Assembly (NCBI RefSeq): GCF_009746715.1
Contig: NZ_VRKW01000012.1
Coordinates: 1-64,000, forward strand
Direction of reading: 5' to 3'
DNA: 64,000 nt
Source: Ketobacter sp. MCCC 1A13808
Lineage (GTDB): Bacteria; Pseudomonadota; Gammaproteobacteria; Pseudomonadales; Ketobacteraceae
A program made the position numbers and the translations under genes. This document shows positions 38,758-50,363 of the stretch, in pieces; within the stretch, counting starts at the first letter, position 1, and each line of letters begins with the position of its first letter. The notes beneath the pieces were generated by a model. The model was not told the origin of the DNA and searched no databases. It saw only the letters and a program-made list of their open reading frames with translations.

Positions 38758-40017
38758 TTACTTGCGTTTCATCGAGTCGAAGAATTCTTCGTTAGTCTTG
38801 GTGTCACGCATTTTGTCGATCAGGAATTCCATAGCCGAGATCTCATCCATGGGATGAAGGATCTTGCGTAGTATCCACATTTTTTTCAGTTCGTCTTCCG
38901 ATGTCAGCAGATCTTCGCGACGAGTTCCGGATTTGTTGATATTAATGGCCGGGAAAACACGCTTTTCTGCAATACGGCGGTCCAGGTGTAATTCCTGATT
39001 ACCGGTACCTTTGAACTCTTCGAAAATCACTTCATCCATTTTCGAACCGGTGTCCACCAGCGCGGTGGCCAGTATGGTCAGGCTGCCGCCTTCCTCAATA
39101 TTTCGTGCTGCCCCAAAGAAACGCTTGGGTCTTTCCAGTGCGTGGGCGTCAACCCCACCAGTCAGTACTTTGCCGGAAGACGGGATGACTGTGTTGTATG
39201 CACGAGCCAAGCGGGTAATCGAATCCAGCAGAATAACGACATCCTGTTTGTGCTCAACCAGGCGTTTGGCCTTTTCCAATACCATTTCTGCCACTTGAAC
39301 GTGTCGCGAAGGCGGTTCGTCGAAAGTGCTGGCGACCACTTCGCCACGTACCGTACGCCGCATTTCGGTCACCTCTTCAGGGCGCTCGTCGATCAGCAAT
39401 ACAATTAAATGGCATTCCGGGTTATTGCGCGTTAGCGACTGTGCAATGTTCTGCAGCATCAGGGTTTTACCGGCTTTCGGAGGCGACACAATCAAGCCAC
39501 GCTGACCTTTACCGATGGGAGCGACCAGGTCGATCGTGCGTGCAGTGATGTCTTCGGTGCTGCCGTTGCCGACTTCCATCAGAAAGCGTTGCTGCGGAAA
39601 TAACGGTGTCAGGTTCTCAAACAGGATCTTGTTTTTCGCGTGCTCCGGGCGATCCAGGTTGATTTCATTGACCTTCAATAGCGCAAAATAGCGCTCGCCT
39701 TCCTTGGGGGGGCGAATCTTACCGGAAATACTATCGCCGGTGCGTAGGTTAAAACGACGTATCTGGCTGGGTGACACATAGATGTCATCTGGGCCCGCTA
39801 AATAGGAGCCTTCGGCTGAACGCAGGAAGCCAAAACCGTCCTGAAGAATTTCCAGAACGCCGTCACCGAAGATATCTTCGCCGCTTTTGGCATGTCGTTT
39901 AAGAATACTGAAGATGATGTCTTGTTTGCGCGTCCGGGCCATGTTGTCCAGGCCCATAGAAGACGCTACTTCGATCAGTTCAGCAATGGGTTTTGTTTTT
40001 AATTCGGTGAGATTCAT
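38758..40017 (-). CDS. rho: Transcription termination factor Rho
   Basis: This 419-residue RNA-dependent ATPase is the hexameric terminator Rho. The N-terminal MNLTELK, the RNA-binding fold ([20 protein letters not shown]), the Walker A motif PPKAGKT, Walker B (LLIDERPEE) and the R-loop region are all standard. The ATG at 40017 matches the E. coli start; one at 40032 is in frame but less likely. A long untranslated leader lies between rho and trxA. Confidence 0.98.
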   Translation of the reverse strand: MNLTELKTKPIAELIEVASSMGLDNMARTRKQDIIFSILKRHAKSGEDIFGDGVLEILQDGFGFLRSAEGSYLAGPDDIYVSPSQIRRFNLRTGDSISGKIRPPKEGERYFALLKVNEINLDRPEHAKNKILFENLTPLFPQQRFLMEVGNGSTEDITARTIDLVAPIGKGQRGLIVSPPKAGKTLMLQNIAQSLTRNNPECHLIVLLIDERPEEVTEMRRTVRGEVVASTFDEPPSRHVQVAEMVLEKAKRLVEHKQDVVILLDSITRLARAYNTVIPSSGKVLTGGVDAHALERPKRFFGAARNIEEGGSLTILATALVDTGSKMDEVIFEEFKGTGNQELHLDRRIAEKRVFPAININKSGTRREDLLTSEDELKKMWILRKILHPMDEISAMEFLIDKMRDTKTNEEFFDSMKRK

Positions 40018-40417
40018 TTCCGTGGGGGTCATGTTTGAAGGTTAACGTTAAAGGTATGGAGAGCTACAACCAAAAGGCTGTTAGCGAACGAGTAGAGCTT
40101 CCTGTCTAAACGGGTCGTAAAAATGGTGCGAGAAGCGATTGGCAGAGATCCTGTTCGGATGGATCTTCTTTGGTTCGTAGACCCTAAATATATTTAGATT
40201 CGGGAAATGCTTCCCAGGACTTAGGGAGGCACTAAAAGTAATCTAGCATCCGCTAGCCAAAGCGTCCAGGTTATTGCTTCAAACGACTTCGCGCCCGATC
40301 CTTCACATAATGCTAATTCAAAAGTTCTGAGGGGTGAGGAATCGAAGAGACAGTTTGATTTGCTCTCCGTTGTTGCGCTTATTACGTTTTGATTGAAGGC
40401 GCAACATCGAAGTAAGA
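40018..40417 (-). promoter_or_regulatory. rho leader region, no gene
   Basis: About 400 bp between the trxA terminator and rho hold no open frame that I can support. It includes a 14-bp perfect palindrome (CTAAATATATTTAG, 40184-40197) and a GGGAAATGCTTCCC hairpin just after it. In E. coli a long rho leader allows Rho to attenuate its own mRNA; the same is likely here but is inferred. Confidence 0.5.
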
Positions 40418-40442
40418 AACCCCGGCTCGCAGAGTCGGGGTT
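40418..40442 (-). terminator. Terminator after trxA
   Basis: On the minus strand AACCCCG (40442-40436) and CGGGGTT (40424-40418) pair, the stem continues through CTCTGCGAG, and TTCTTACTT follows. It lies 7 bp past the trxA stop and separates trxA from rho. Confidence 0.75.
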
Positions 40443-40448
40443 GGGTAA

Positions 40449-40772
40449 TTATATATTACTGTCTAGGAACGCTGTCAATTGCGATTTTGATAAAGCGCCA
40501 ACTTTTGTCGCTTCAACGTTGCCATTTTTGAACAACATCAAGGTCGGAATGCCCCGAATACCGTATTTGGGGGGGGTTTCCGGGTTTTCGTCAATATTCA
40601 GCTTGGCAATGGTAAGTTTGCCGTCATATTCGCCGGAGATCTCTTCCAGAATCGGTGCGATCATCTTGCAGGGTCCGCACCACTCGGCCCAGTAGTCCAC
40701 CAGCACCGGGTTTTCTGATTGCAACACCTCAGCTTCAAAGTTGCTGTCAGTTACATTTACTAGTTTGCTCAT
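40449..40772 (-). CDS. trxA: Thioredoxin 1
   Basis: This 107-residue thioredoxin has the redox site WCGPCK (C32, C35) and the cis-proline GIPTLMLF. The ATG at 40772 follows GGAGAAATAC, a good ribosome site; the frame extends a little upstream to 40793. It supplies reducing power to ribonucleotide reductase, methionine sulfoxide reductase and other enzymes. Its place between rho and ppx is the common order. Confidence 0.98.
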   Translation of the reverse strand: MSKLVNVTDSNFEAEVLQSENPVLVDYWAEWCGPCKMIAPILEEISGEYDGKLTIAKLNIDENPETPPKYGIRGIPTLMLFKNGNVEATKVGALSKSQLTAFLDSNI

Positions 40773-41012
40773 GTATTTCTCCAGTTGTGCCACAGACTAC
40801 CTGTGTTAAGCGGATAGTATAGGGCATTAATCATGTGCGCATCGTTCCGATTGTACAATTAGCATCGGCTAGTATTCAATCTCGGTGTGCGGGGAATTCC
40901 TACTGGTGTCATGACGTTATGGTGTTATTATCGAAAATTAACGCCAAATCACCCATGTGTGGCTCGATATTATGGGCTGGCACTATAGCTAATTAAAGAT
41001 GGAAAGCCAATT

Positions 41013-42524
41013 TTGACTGAACAACCGGACTCAGATGTAGCCGATGCGCCGAAGATGGCGGCGATCGATATGGGCTCAAACAGTTTCCACATGGTGATTG
41101 CCCGAACCGACACCGAAGAAGTGCGCCCGACCCAGAAACTGGCGGAAAAGGTGATGCTTGCTGCCGGGTTGGGAGAGGACAATGTGCTGGATGATGATGC
41201 CTTTCAACGGGGGCTGGATTGTTTGCGCCGTTTTGCCCAGTGCCTGGAAGGGATCGAGCCGAAGTGGATTCGTTGTGTGGGCACTAACACACTGCGTAAA
41301 GCCCGTAATGGTGAGGCTTTTCTGCGTGAAGCGCGCCAGATCCTGCAATGTCCGGTGGAAGTGGTGGCGGGCCGCGAAGAGGCCCGTCTGATCTATCTCG
41401 GGGTGTCCCATTCGCTGGCGAGCAGCATTGAGAATCGCCTGGTGTTTGACATCGGTGGCGGCTCGACCGAATTTATTATTGGCCGCGAATTCGAACCGTT
41501 GTTAACCGAAAGTTTGCACTTGGGGTGCGTTTCCTATCGGGAGCGGTATTTTCCCGACGGCAAAATTACCGAGCAGGGCTTCAAAAAAGCGGTGCTGAAA
41601 ACCCGGGTTGAAGTATCCAGTATCGAAAAAGAATACCGGGATCTGGGTTGGTCTAGTGCCGTGGGCGCGTCGGGCACCGTCAAAGCCATCAAAACAGCGC
41701 TGATCGAGAATGCATGGTATACCGATGGTATCGAGCTGGATGGTTTGTATAAGCTGCGTGACAAAATTCTCAGCTTTAATACCCTTGCGGATATCGATAT
41801 CCCCGGTATCAAAGCCGAGCGCCGGGTGGTTCTTCCCAGTGGTCTGGCAATCCTGATTGGCATCTTTGAGCAACTGAAGGTGGAAAAACTGCGGTTTTCC
41901 GAAGGCGCGATGCGAGAAGGCATATTGTATGACATGCTGGGACGGCACGAGCCGGAAGACGTGCGTGTGCGCACCATTCGTTCCCTGATGAAACGCTGTG
42001 GTGTCGATGAAGCCCATGCCGAGCGCGTACAAAAAACAGCACTGGAATTATTCAGGCAGGTGCAGGTGGACTGGGATTTCGGCGAATATTGCCGTGATTG
42101 GTTGAACTGGTCTGCGCTCAGCCATGAAATAGGACTTATGGTGTCGCACTCGGGTTTCCATAAGCATGGCGCTTATCTTCTGACGTATTCTGATTTGCCG
42201 GGTTTTACCAATCAGGACCAGGCGATTATAGCGGCTTTGGTGGGTGGGCACCGGCGCAAGTTTCGCGATACTGCATTTGAGCCAATCCTTCCTCATCTGC
42301 AGGAGAAAGTGAGACGTCTGATGCTGGTGTTGCGTCTTGCGGTGGTATTTAACCGGTCGCGGCGGGATGTGGTGATGCCGGATTACCGGGTTAAAACCAA
42401 TAAGGATGGCGTCACCATCAATTTTGACTCTGACTGGATTCAAAGCCAGCCGTTGCTGCTGGCAGAGCTGCAGCAGGAGCAGGATGCATGGAGTAAAGTC
42501 GGGCATACCCTGGAATTTGAATAG
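41013..42524 (+). CDS. ppx: Exopolyphosphatase Ppx/GppA
   Basis: This 503-residue enzyme removes phosphate from polyphosphate or pppGpp. It has the ASKHA-fold motifs AAIDMGSNSFHMVI and DIGGGSTEFI, and a C-terminal HD-type helical domain (LSHEIGLMVSHSGFHKHG). The start is a TTG at 41013 preceded by GGAAAG; no upstream ATG fits. It is divergent from trxA. Its usual companion ppk1 lies about 11 kb away. Confidence 0.95.
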   Translation: MTEQPDSDVADAPKMAAIDMGSNSFHMVIARTDTEEVRPTQKLAEKVMLAAGLGEDNVLDDDAFQRGLDCLRRFAQCLEGIEPKWIRCVGTNTLRKARNGEAFLREARQILQCPVEVVAGREEARLIYLGVSHSLASSIENRLVFDIGGGSTEFIIGREFEPLLTESLHLGCVSYRERYFPDGKITEQGFKKAVLKTRVEVSSIEKEYRDLGWSSAVGASGTVKAIKTALIENAWYTDGIELDGLYKLRDKILSFNTLADIDIPGIKAERRVVLPSGLAILIGIFEQLKVEKLRFSEGAMREGILYDMLGRHEPEDVRVRTIRSLMKRCGVDEAHAERVQKTALELFRQVQVDWDFGEYCRDWLNWSALSHEIGLMVSHSGFHKHGAYLLTYSDLPGFTNQDQAIIAALVGGHRRKFRDTAFEPILPHLQEKVRRLMLVLRLAVVFNRSRRDVVMPDYRVKTNKDGVTINFDSDWIQSQPLLLAELQQEQDAWSKVGHTLEFE

Positions 42525-42756
42525 GTGCTCCGGGCCGCGCCTACGCCGGGCGAAAGGGGCTAACTATCTGAATTTAAAGCAGCATTCAAAAACAGTTTGT
42601 ACGGTGGTGTGGAGCCCTGATTTTGATCGCCGGAAGCTTCGGAAAAGGTCCGCAGATTAGTGCTTGGATCGGCCGATAATGTTGGGTTATATTGAGAGTC
42701 CGAACATAACAAAAACTATATGAACCCCGGTATTGATGGGGTCGAGGACGGAATGT

Positions 42757-42930
42757 ATGGGAATGCTGCTGGTTACTGTATTTGCAACGATTGCGAGCGC
42801 TTTAGTTTGTTATAAAATCGCCAAATCGAAAAACCGTAATCCACAGTTCTGGGTGGTTATGGCTGGCTTGGTCGGCCCCTTCGCTATCCCGTTTGCTTAC
42901 TTTTCAAAACCCTTAAAAATGGATTGCTAG
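42757..42930 (+). CDS. Small membrane protein
   Basis: This 57-residue protein has two hydrophobic helices (LLVTVFATIASALV and FWVVMAGLVGPFAIPFAY) around a basic turn (KIAKSKNRNP). The layout recalls the PLDc_N-type small membrane proteins. The ATG at 42757 is chosen because GAGGACGG lies 9 bases before it. No function can be given. Confidence 0.55.
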   Translation: MGMLLVTVFATIASALVCYKIAKSKNRNPQFWVVMAGLVGPFAIPFAYFSKPLKMDC

Positions 42931-42965
42931 ACGCTCTGCGAGCAGCTAACAAGTCGATATGACGA

Positions 42966-42995
42966 CCCTGTGCCGGACCTTCGCCCGGCACAGGG
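42966..42995. terminator. 11-bp perfect GC hairpin
   Basis: CCCTGTGCCGG (42966-42976) and CCGGCACAGGG (42985-42995) form a perfect 11-bp stem with an 8-base loop, 35 bp after the small membrane gene and 35 bp before the SRPBCC gene. There is no T tract, so it may be a processing or pausing element. Confidence 0.45.
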
Positions 42996-43029
42996 CGGCG
43001 GCATTGCGTTTTCAGCGCCGGGACAATCA

Positions 43030-43485
43030 ATGAATGTGTTAGCCAAAGAAACTATTTCGATAGACAGGCCTGCTGCGCTCATATTCGATTATGTTTCCAA
43101 CATGGAAAATTTTGGTCGATGGTTCCAGGGCGTGATAGCGATTGAGGCGGTGGCCAATGAGGCGCATGGAACGTTAGGCAAAACTTATCTGGAAACCGTA
43201 AACATACAGTTACGTGGATCACGTCAAATAAAGTTGCAAGTGATTGAATCCCGTAAGCCCACCCTGTTTGTGACCGAAGGTGATTTTTCGCCTGTTATGC
43301 CGCGTATGGAAATCACTATCACCGAATGCGGTTTGTCGTCTCGGTTCGAGTGGAAAATGTATAGCCGCAATCACGGTATTCTATTTCGTGCATTGTTACT
43401 TCCATTGATCCGGTCTGAAATCACCAAGCGCGCCCAAAAAAGCTTGCCTCGATTGAAAGCCGTCTTGGAACAAAAAACCAGTTAG
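43030..43485 (+). CDS. SRPBCC-family protein
   Basis: This 151-residue soluble protein has the SRPBCC (START/polyketide-cyclase) fold: AKETISIDRPAALIFDYVS at the start, NFGRWFQGV, and a long C-terminal helix. Such proteins bind small hydrophobic ligands; the ligand is unknown. The ATG at 43030 starts the fold. The 193 bp that follow hold no gene. Confidence 0.8.
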   Translation: MNVLAKETISIDRPAALIFDYVSNMENFGRWFQGVIAIEAVANEAHGTLGKTYLETVNIQLRGSRQIKLQVIESRKPTLFVTEGDFSPVMPRMEITITECGLSSRFEWKMYSRNHGILFRALLLPLIRSEITKRAQKSLPRLKAVLEQKTS

Positions 43486-43678
43486 ATAAGATTTCGTTCC
43501 AGCCCCCATTCTTCAATTTTTCCGTCACGCAGATGGCGGTTTGTGACAATGTTTTGCCCTTCCTGCCAAATGCTAGAGCCCAATAATTCGCTATGCTATG
43601 GTCCGTTTTCTGAAGAGCAGGCGGAGCCTATTGTACGGGTTTTGTCGGGTGAATAGTTTTAATTGAGGCAAACCGAAT

Positions 43679-44512
43679 ATGCGGAATTTAGAGGGCAAAA
43701 CGGCGTTCATCACTGGCGCTGCTGATGGCATCGGGTTTCACAGTGCCCGCGCGCTGGCTAAACAAGGCATGAATGTCATGTTGGCGGATATCAACGCTGA
43801 GACATTGCAGCAAGCTGTTGAAGTGCTCAAGGGTGAGGGTTTTGCAGTGGACGGCGTTGTTCTGGATGTGGCAGCGCGCGAGCAATGGGGTGCCGCTCTG
43901 GATGCAACCTTGTCTGCATTTGACCGGGTTCATTTTTTGCTAAGCAACGCAGGCGTGTCTGTCATCGGCGGCCAGCAAAATATTGAGGAACAAGAGTGGC
44001 GCTGGATTATCGATGTGAATTTAATGGGTGTGATATATGGGTGCCAGGTATTTGCACCGCATATGAAATCCCATGGTGAAGGTGGGCATATTATGAATGT
44101 GGCCTCAATGGCGGGGCTGCAAGGCGTCGAGTTTGCCAGCCCCTACTGTGCGACCAAAGCAGCCGTTGTGAGTTTGAGTGAGAGTTGGCGCAGCGAACTG
44201 GCTCATAGCGGAATTGAAGTCTCCGTGCTGTGCCCCGGCTTCGCAAAAACCAGGATTTACGACAGTTATCGCAACCGGCAACCGCAATACGGTGGCCCGG
44301 TTTATTTTGATGACCTGGTAAAACAGAAACCGTCCCGTGAAGCGAGTAAGGAAGTGGTGGTGACTGGTGTGGATGTTGAACTCATTGCGGAGCGTGTTGT
44401 GGAGGGTTTACTGAATAATGAGTTGTATATACTTACTCACCCTCAGTTCAGACAGTCTCAACAAACTCGTTTCGAAATGATTAATACTGCTTTTGATCGT
44501 GCTAGTGATTGA
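43679..44512 (+). CDS. Short-chain dehydrogenase/reductase
   Basis: This 277-residue classical SDR has the NAD(P)-binding motif TGAADGIG (residues 12-19), the NAG motif LLSNAGVSV and the catalytic YCATK. The substrate is unknown; the length and LCPGFAKT loop fit the large, mostly uncharacterised bacterial SDR group. A terminator follows at 44589, and it is convergent with katG. Confidence 0.92.
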   Translation: MRNLEGKTAFITGAADGIGFHSARALAKQGMNVMLADINAETLQQAVEVLKGEGFAVDGVVLDVAAREQWGAALDATLSAFDRVHFLLSNAGVSVIGGQQNIEEQEWRWIIDVNLMGVIYGCQVFAPHMKSHGEGGHIMNVASMAGLQGVEFASPYCATKAAVVSLSESWRSELAHSGIEVSVLCPGFAKTRIYDSYRNRQPQYGGPVYFDDLVKQKPSREASKEVVVTGVDVELIAERVVEGLLNNELYILTHPQFRQSQQTRFEMINTAFDRASD

Positions 44513-44588
44513 TTGCATTTTTCTGGTTATAGATAGAACCTGCCCGAAGGATTTGGGCGCGAGTGCCTAGTGTTAACAGTGGATCAGA

Positions 44589-44622
44589 CGGTTGCCTCCT
44601 GATTTGGAACGCAACCGCCTTT
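44589..44622 (+). terminator. Terminator between SDR and katG
   Basis: CGGTTGC (44589-44595) and GCAACCG (44611-44617) form a 7-bp stem, followed by CCTTTTT. It stops transcription from the SDR gene before the convergent katG. Confidence 0.75.
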
Positions 44623-44633
44623 TTCAGTTGAAT

Positions 44634-46949
<2,316 letters not shown>

Positions 46950-46987
46950 TTAGATTATAGGTGAAATATTAAATAATGAATAAAACG

Positions 46988-47002
46988 ATAGCCTTGGTCT
47001 AT
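46988..47002. promoter_or_regulatory. OxyR-like half-site
   Basis: ATAG (46988-46991), seven bases, CTAT (46999-47002) matches the outer bases of an OxyR half-site. The inner conserved T and A are not met, and no clear second half-site is seen. It lies between katG and the divergent NYN gene. Confidence 0.3.
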
Positions 47003-47078
47003 CGAGTTGGCAGGATACATGGTAGGTTGATGTTTTCGCTGTGGATGTCACCGCAGCCACAAAAGAATTAGGGAGAAA

Positions 47079-47810
47079 ATGGTGCCTGAGCAAAACCGGA
47101 TAGCCTTGCTGATTGATTGCGATAATGTCAGTCATAATTCGATTGAAGGGGTGTTGGAGGAGCTTGCTAAGTACGGCATGGTCAATGTTCGGCACGCGCA
47201 CGGTGATTGGAACAGTACTTCATTATCAGGCTGGATCGGTCGTCTGCACCCCAATGCCATTCGGCCTATGCAGCAGTTTGCTTATACCAAAGGCAAGAAT
47301 GCGACTGATTCCGCGATGATCATCGATGCGATGGATCTGTTGTACAGCAAGAACGTAGAAGCCTTTGCATTGATGACCAGTGATAGTGACTTTACCCCGT
47401 TGGTAATGAGGATTCTGGAAAGTGGGTTTCCGGTGTACGGGTTCGGCGAAAAGAAGACACCGCAGCCCTTTGTCGATGCCTGTTCCGTTTTTATCTATAC
47501 AGAGAACTTGATAGAAGATGAGGACAGTGTCGGTAAGACACCGGTTTCACAAAAGAAAAACCGCAAGGCTCTGCGGGGCGATACGTCGTTGGTGCGATTA
47601 CTCCGGGTGGCAGTGGAACAAACAGCGGAAGACGATGGCTGGGCTCACATGAGTAGAGTCGGACATTATATTTCCAATAACAGTTCGTTTTCGGCTGTCA
47701 ATTATGGTTATAAGAAATTAGGCGATCTGATCCGGGCAACCGAACTATTTGATATAGATATGAGAAACGATGGGGCGGCCATGTACATCCGGGATTCGCG
47801 TAGTTCGTAG
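47079..47810 (+). CDS. NYN (PIN-like) nuclease with OST-HTH
   Basis: This 243-residue protein has an N-terminal NYN/LabA-type domain with the acidic metal-site residues in ALLIDCDNVS, KNATDSAMIID and TSDSDFTPLV, and a C-terminal OST-HTH/LOTUS domain (about 170-240; HMSRVGHYISN, YGYKKLGDLI). Proteins of this build are probable RNA nucleases; targets in bacteria are largely unknown. AGGGAG lies before the ATG. It is divergent from katG and convergent with a radical SAM gene. Confidence 0.88.
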   Translation: MVPEQNRIALLIDCDNVSHNSIEGVLEELAKYGMVNVRHAHGDWNSTSLSGWIGRLHPNAIRPMQQFAYTKGKNATDSAMIIDAMDLLYSKNVEAFALMTSDSDFTPLVMRILESGFPVYGFGEKKTPQPFVDACSVFIYTENLIEDEDSVGKTPVSQKKNRKALRGDTSLVRLLRVAVEQTAEDDGWAHMSRVGHYISNNSSFSAVNYGYKKLGDLIRATELFDIDMRNDGAAMYIRDSRSS

Positions 47811-47863
47811 TTTTTCCGGCTAAGGATGCGCCCGGATCTGACGAAATCAGTCTATACCCTGGA

Positions 47864-48754
47864 TTACAATCCCCGCATCCAGTCCGGCCGTAACGGGATT
47901 CTGCCGGGTTGGTGAATCGCAGTATCAACCATGTCCAGCAATCGTTGTTTGTCCTTTCCAAGAACGCCTTTGAGTACGAGATAGTTCGATGCGTGATCAG
48001 AACGGAAAATGGTCTTTTCAAGCTCAAGCTGTCCAATCAGTGTGCGCATTTCCCGGAATAGTCCCATCGTGTCCAAGGGCTCAAATTGTCCATTAAAACC
48101 GCCGCGAAATCGTTCTTCACCCTGAGGAAAAGACACAACCAGAGTAGACAGGTAATCCGGTTGCGCGTCATTCATTAGGCGTGCCGAATTCAGTGCATGT
48201 TGTTCCGAATAGACTCGTCCACCCAAACCATTCAGAATCATGACCGAAGTCTTTATACCGGCTCGTTTCAATTTAACCAGAGCCTCTCTGGATGAATCGA
48301 ATGTTTCACCTTTTTTTACAAGGGACAGGACTTCGTTGTCTCCCGACTCGCAACCCACATAAACCATACCCAAGCCCGATTCTCTTAATGCGATCAACTC
48401 TTCAACGGATTTGTGTTTGATGTTGCTGGGAAGGCAATAAGCGGATACCCGGATGACCTGCGGCATGCATTCGCGAATTGTGTTCAGGATAGTGGTCAGT
48501 CTGCGACTGGAAAGCACCATGGCATCGCCGTCAGCCAGAAAGATTTTACGCACGGAAAGCCTGGCGACCTTGTGGATCTCTGCCTTGATGTCGGCTTCGG
48601 ATTTGGGGCGGAATTTTTTCTGGTCTTCAGTGTACATTTCACAAAATGTGCACTGATTGTGAGAGCAACCGTTAGTGACCTGCAGAATCAGGGAATGGGC
48701 TTCCGAAGGGGGGCGAAAAACGGGCTCGATGTAGTTTAGGGGTAAATACTGCAT
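47864..48754 (-). CDS. Radical SAM protein
   Basis: This 296-residue protein has the radical-SAM cluster motif as CSHNQCTFC near residues 30-38 and a TIM-barrel core (YVGCESGDNEVL, TSVMILNGLGG). The four-residue gap in the first Cys pair is typical of the Elp3/HemN-like subgroup with GCSxNxCTFCxMY. The substrate is unknown. The ATG at 48754 opens the conserved QYLPLNYIEP; one at 48802 is in frame. Confidence 0.85.
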   Translation of the reverse strand: MQYLPLNYIEPVFRPPSEAHSLILQVTNGCSHNQCTFCEMYTEDQKKFRPKSEADIKAEIHKVARLSVRKIFLADGDAMVLSSRRLTTILNTIRECMPQVIRVSAYCLPSNIKHKSVEELIALRESGLGMVYVGCESGDNEVLSLVKKGETFDSSREALVKLKRAGIKTSVMILNGLGGRVYSEQHALNSARLMNDAQPDYLSTLVVSFPQGEERFRGGFNGQFEPLDTMGLFREMRTLIGQLELEKTIFRSDHASNYLVLKGVLGKDKQRLLDMVDTAIHQPGRIPLRPDWMRGL

Positions 48755-49123
48755 TTCTAAAAATCCGTGTTCTACACTTAGGAAAGTAAATTGTAGTGGC
48801 ATTGCCGACCGTTAAGGAATGATACCACTGAATCGACCGCTTTATCGAAATGGGAATCCGTAGGCTACGCGGTGACACGGATTGAACATTGGCCGGGTCT
48901 TGAGTGTCTGAAGAACGTAAAAATAGGGTTGTTGGCGGGGCAGTCGCATTGGCGTCGGTGCTGAAAACCGCGCAGGCATGATCTGTGACCGGTGGGATCA
49001 TCACAAAAAATCACAAATAATCAGTGAGTGGCCTATGCGGTTTAACCGGGACTGGCCGTATAATACTCGACCTCTTTTGGTTGAATTTTAGGCTTCTCTT
49101 CCAGGTGGTTTATACGAATAAAA
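48755..49123. other. Divergent intergenic region
   Basis: About 370 bp between the radical SAM gene and the deacetylase gene hold no supported frame. TATAAT at 49059-49064 is a possible -10 box for the polysaccharide genes, but no clear -35 is spaced to match. Confidence 0.4.
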
Positions 49124-50356
49124 ATGGATCTGAAAAAAATAAAATACATCGCAAGCAAAACGCTGCGGAAAAATCTGGACGATCTGACTGCCCTGGCGAG
49201 TGGCGGCTACCCCGGCTTTGTTTATCGAAAACTGACCCTGCCCGGCGCTGATCAGATTCCGGTTTTTACTTTTCATCGATTGGAACCGGTGAGCTTTGAG
49301 GCGCAGCTTAAACACCTGGCTCAAAATCACTATAAAACCCTGAGTGGGGATGAGTTTCTTTCTTGTTTAACCGGCGTAAAGCGGTTACCCCCCAAGGCGG
49401 TTTTGCTGACCTTCGATGATTGTTGGGGTTCGCTTTGGGCGGTGGCGCACCCGTTGTTGAAGAAATACGGGCTTCAAGGAGTTGCGTTTGCAATATCCGA
49501 TGCAATGGAACAAGGCGATGGGGTTGGCGCGACCCTGGAAGACGTGTGGGCCGGAACGCGTTCGATGGATGAAATACTGGGGCGAGAGGTGAAGGCACCG
49601 TTGTGTAACTGGGCCGAAATAAAGCGCATGAGTCGTGCGGGAACGTTGGAGTTTCAGTCTCATTCCAGAATGCATCATTCGGTGTATATCGATAGTGAGG
49701 TCGTGGACTTCGTTAATCCCGATCGTTACCCCTCATTTATGTTCAGTGATTTTAACCCGTTGATCAATCTGGGTGCGAACGAGGTCGCGGAATGGGATCT
49801 GGATGCCCGCTGCTACGGTGAGCCGATTTATCCTTTCCGCGCATCCTTTGCTGCGCGCCGCCGCTTCATACCGAATCACCAGGTCAGTGCCGCCTGTCGG
49901 GCCTACGTTACGGAGCGAGGCGGCAAGCACTTTTTTCAGTCGGCCGACTGGCGTAAAGAGTTGATGCGCGTCTATACCAATATAGCGGAACAGGAAAGTG
50001 AGAAAGGCACGATCGTCAGCTACCACCAGCGGCTGGAAGAGCTGGTCCAGGATCTGACGATGTCGAAACGGATAATAGAGCAAAACCTGGAGAACAAAGT
50101 GGATCAAATCTGTCTGCCCTGGTATCAGGGCGACGCTATTGCGGTTGAGGCAGCTAAACTGGCAGATTATCGCGCTTGCCATTGGGGTATCCTGAACAAT
50201 ACGACCGTCAATACGGTGGGTGATGATCCGTTTTACGTGCGGCGGATGAATGACGAGTATTTATTTGCGTTACCGGGTGAGGGGCGCCAATCATTGTTGC
50301 AAATCCTGGCAAAAAAATACTTAAATATCGTGAAGAAAAGAACCGGGATGTATTAG
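49124..50356 (+). CDS. Polysaccharide deacetylase family protein
   Basis: This 410-residue protein has NodB-type motifs: the catalytic/metal aspartates in LLTFDD (about residues 94-99) and the metal-binding SHSRMHH (about 187-193). It probably removes N- or O-acetyl groups from a glycan, or acts on a lipid-linked sugar. No export signal is obvious at the N-terminus. It starts the three-gene polysaccharide set and ends 7 bp before the flippase. Confidence 0.85.
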   Translation: MDLKKIKYIASKTLRKNLDDLTALASGGYPGFVYRKLTLPGADQIPVFTFHRLEPVSFEAQLKHLAQNHYKTLSGDEFLSCLTGVKRLPPKAVLLTFDDCWGSLWAVAHPLLKKYGLQGVAFAISDAMEQGDGVGATLEDVWAGTRSMDEILGREVKAPLCNWAEIKRMSRAGTLEFQSHSRMHHSVYIDSEVVDFVNPDRYPSFMFSDFNPLINLGANEVAEWDLDARCYGEPIYPFRASFAARRRFIPNHQVSAACRAYVTERGGKHFFQSADWRKELMRVYTNIAEQESEKGTIVSYHQRLEELVQDLTMSKRIIEQNLENKVDQICLPWYQGDAIAVEAAKLADYRACHWGILNNTTVNTVGDDPFYVRRMNDEYLFALPGEGRQSLLQILAKKYLNIVKKRTGMY

Positions 50357-50363
50357 GCCGCGC

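Noticed and set aside
40184-40197. Palindrome as an origin or attachment site
   Set aside because: A lone AT-rich palindrome in a leader, without repeats or an integrase, does not support either.
48980-49012. Possible CRP site (TGTGA and TCACA)
   Set aside because: The two halves are about 12 bases apart rather than 6.
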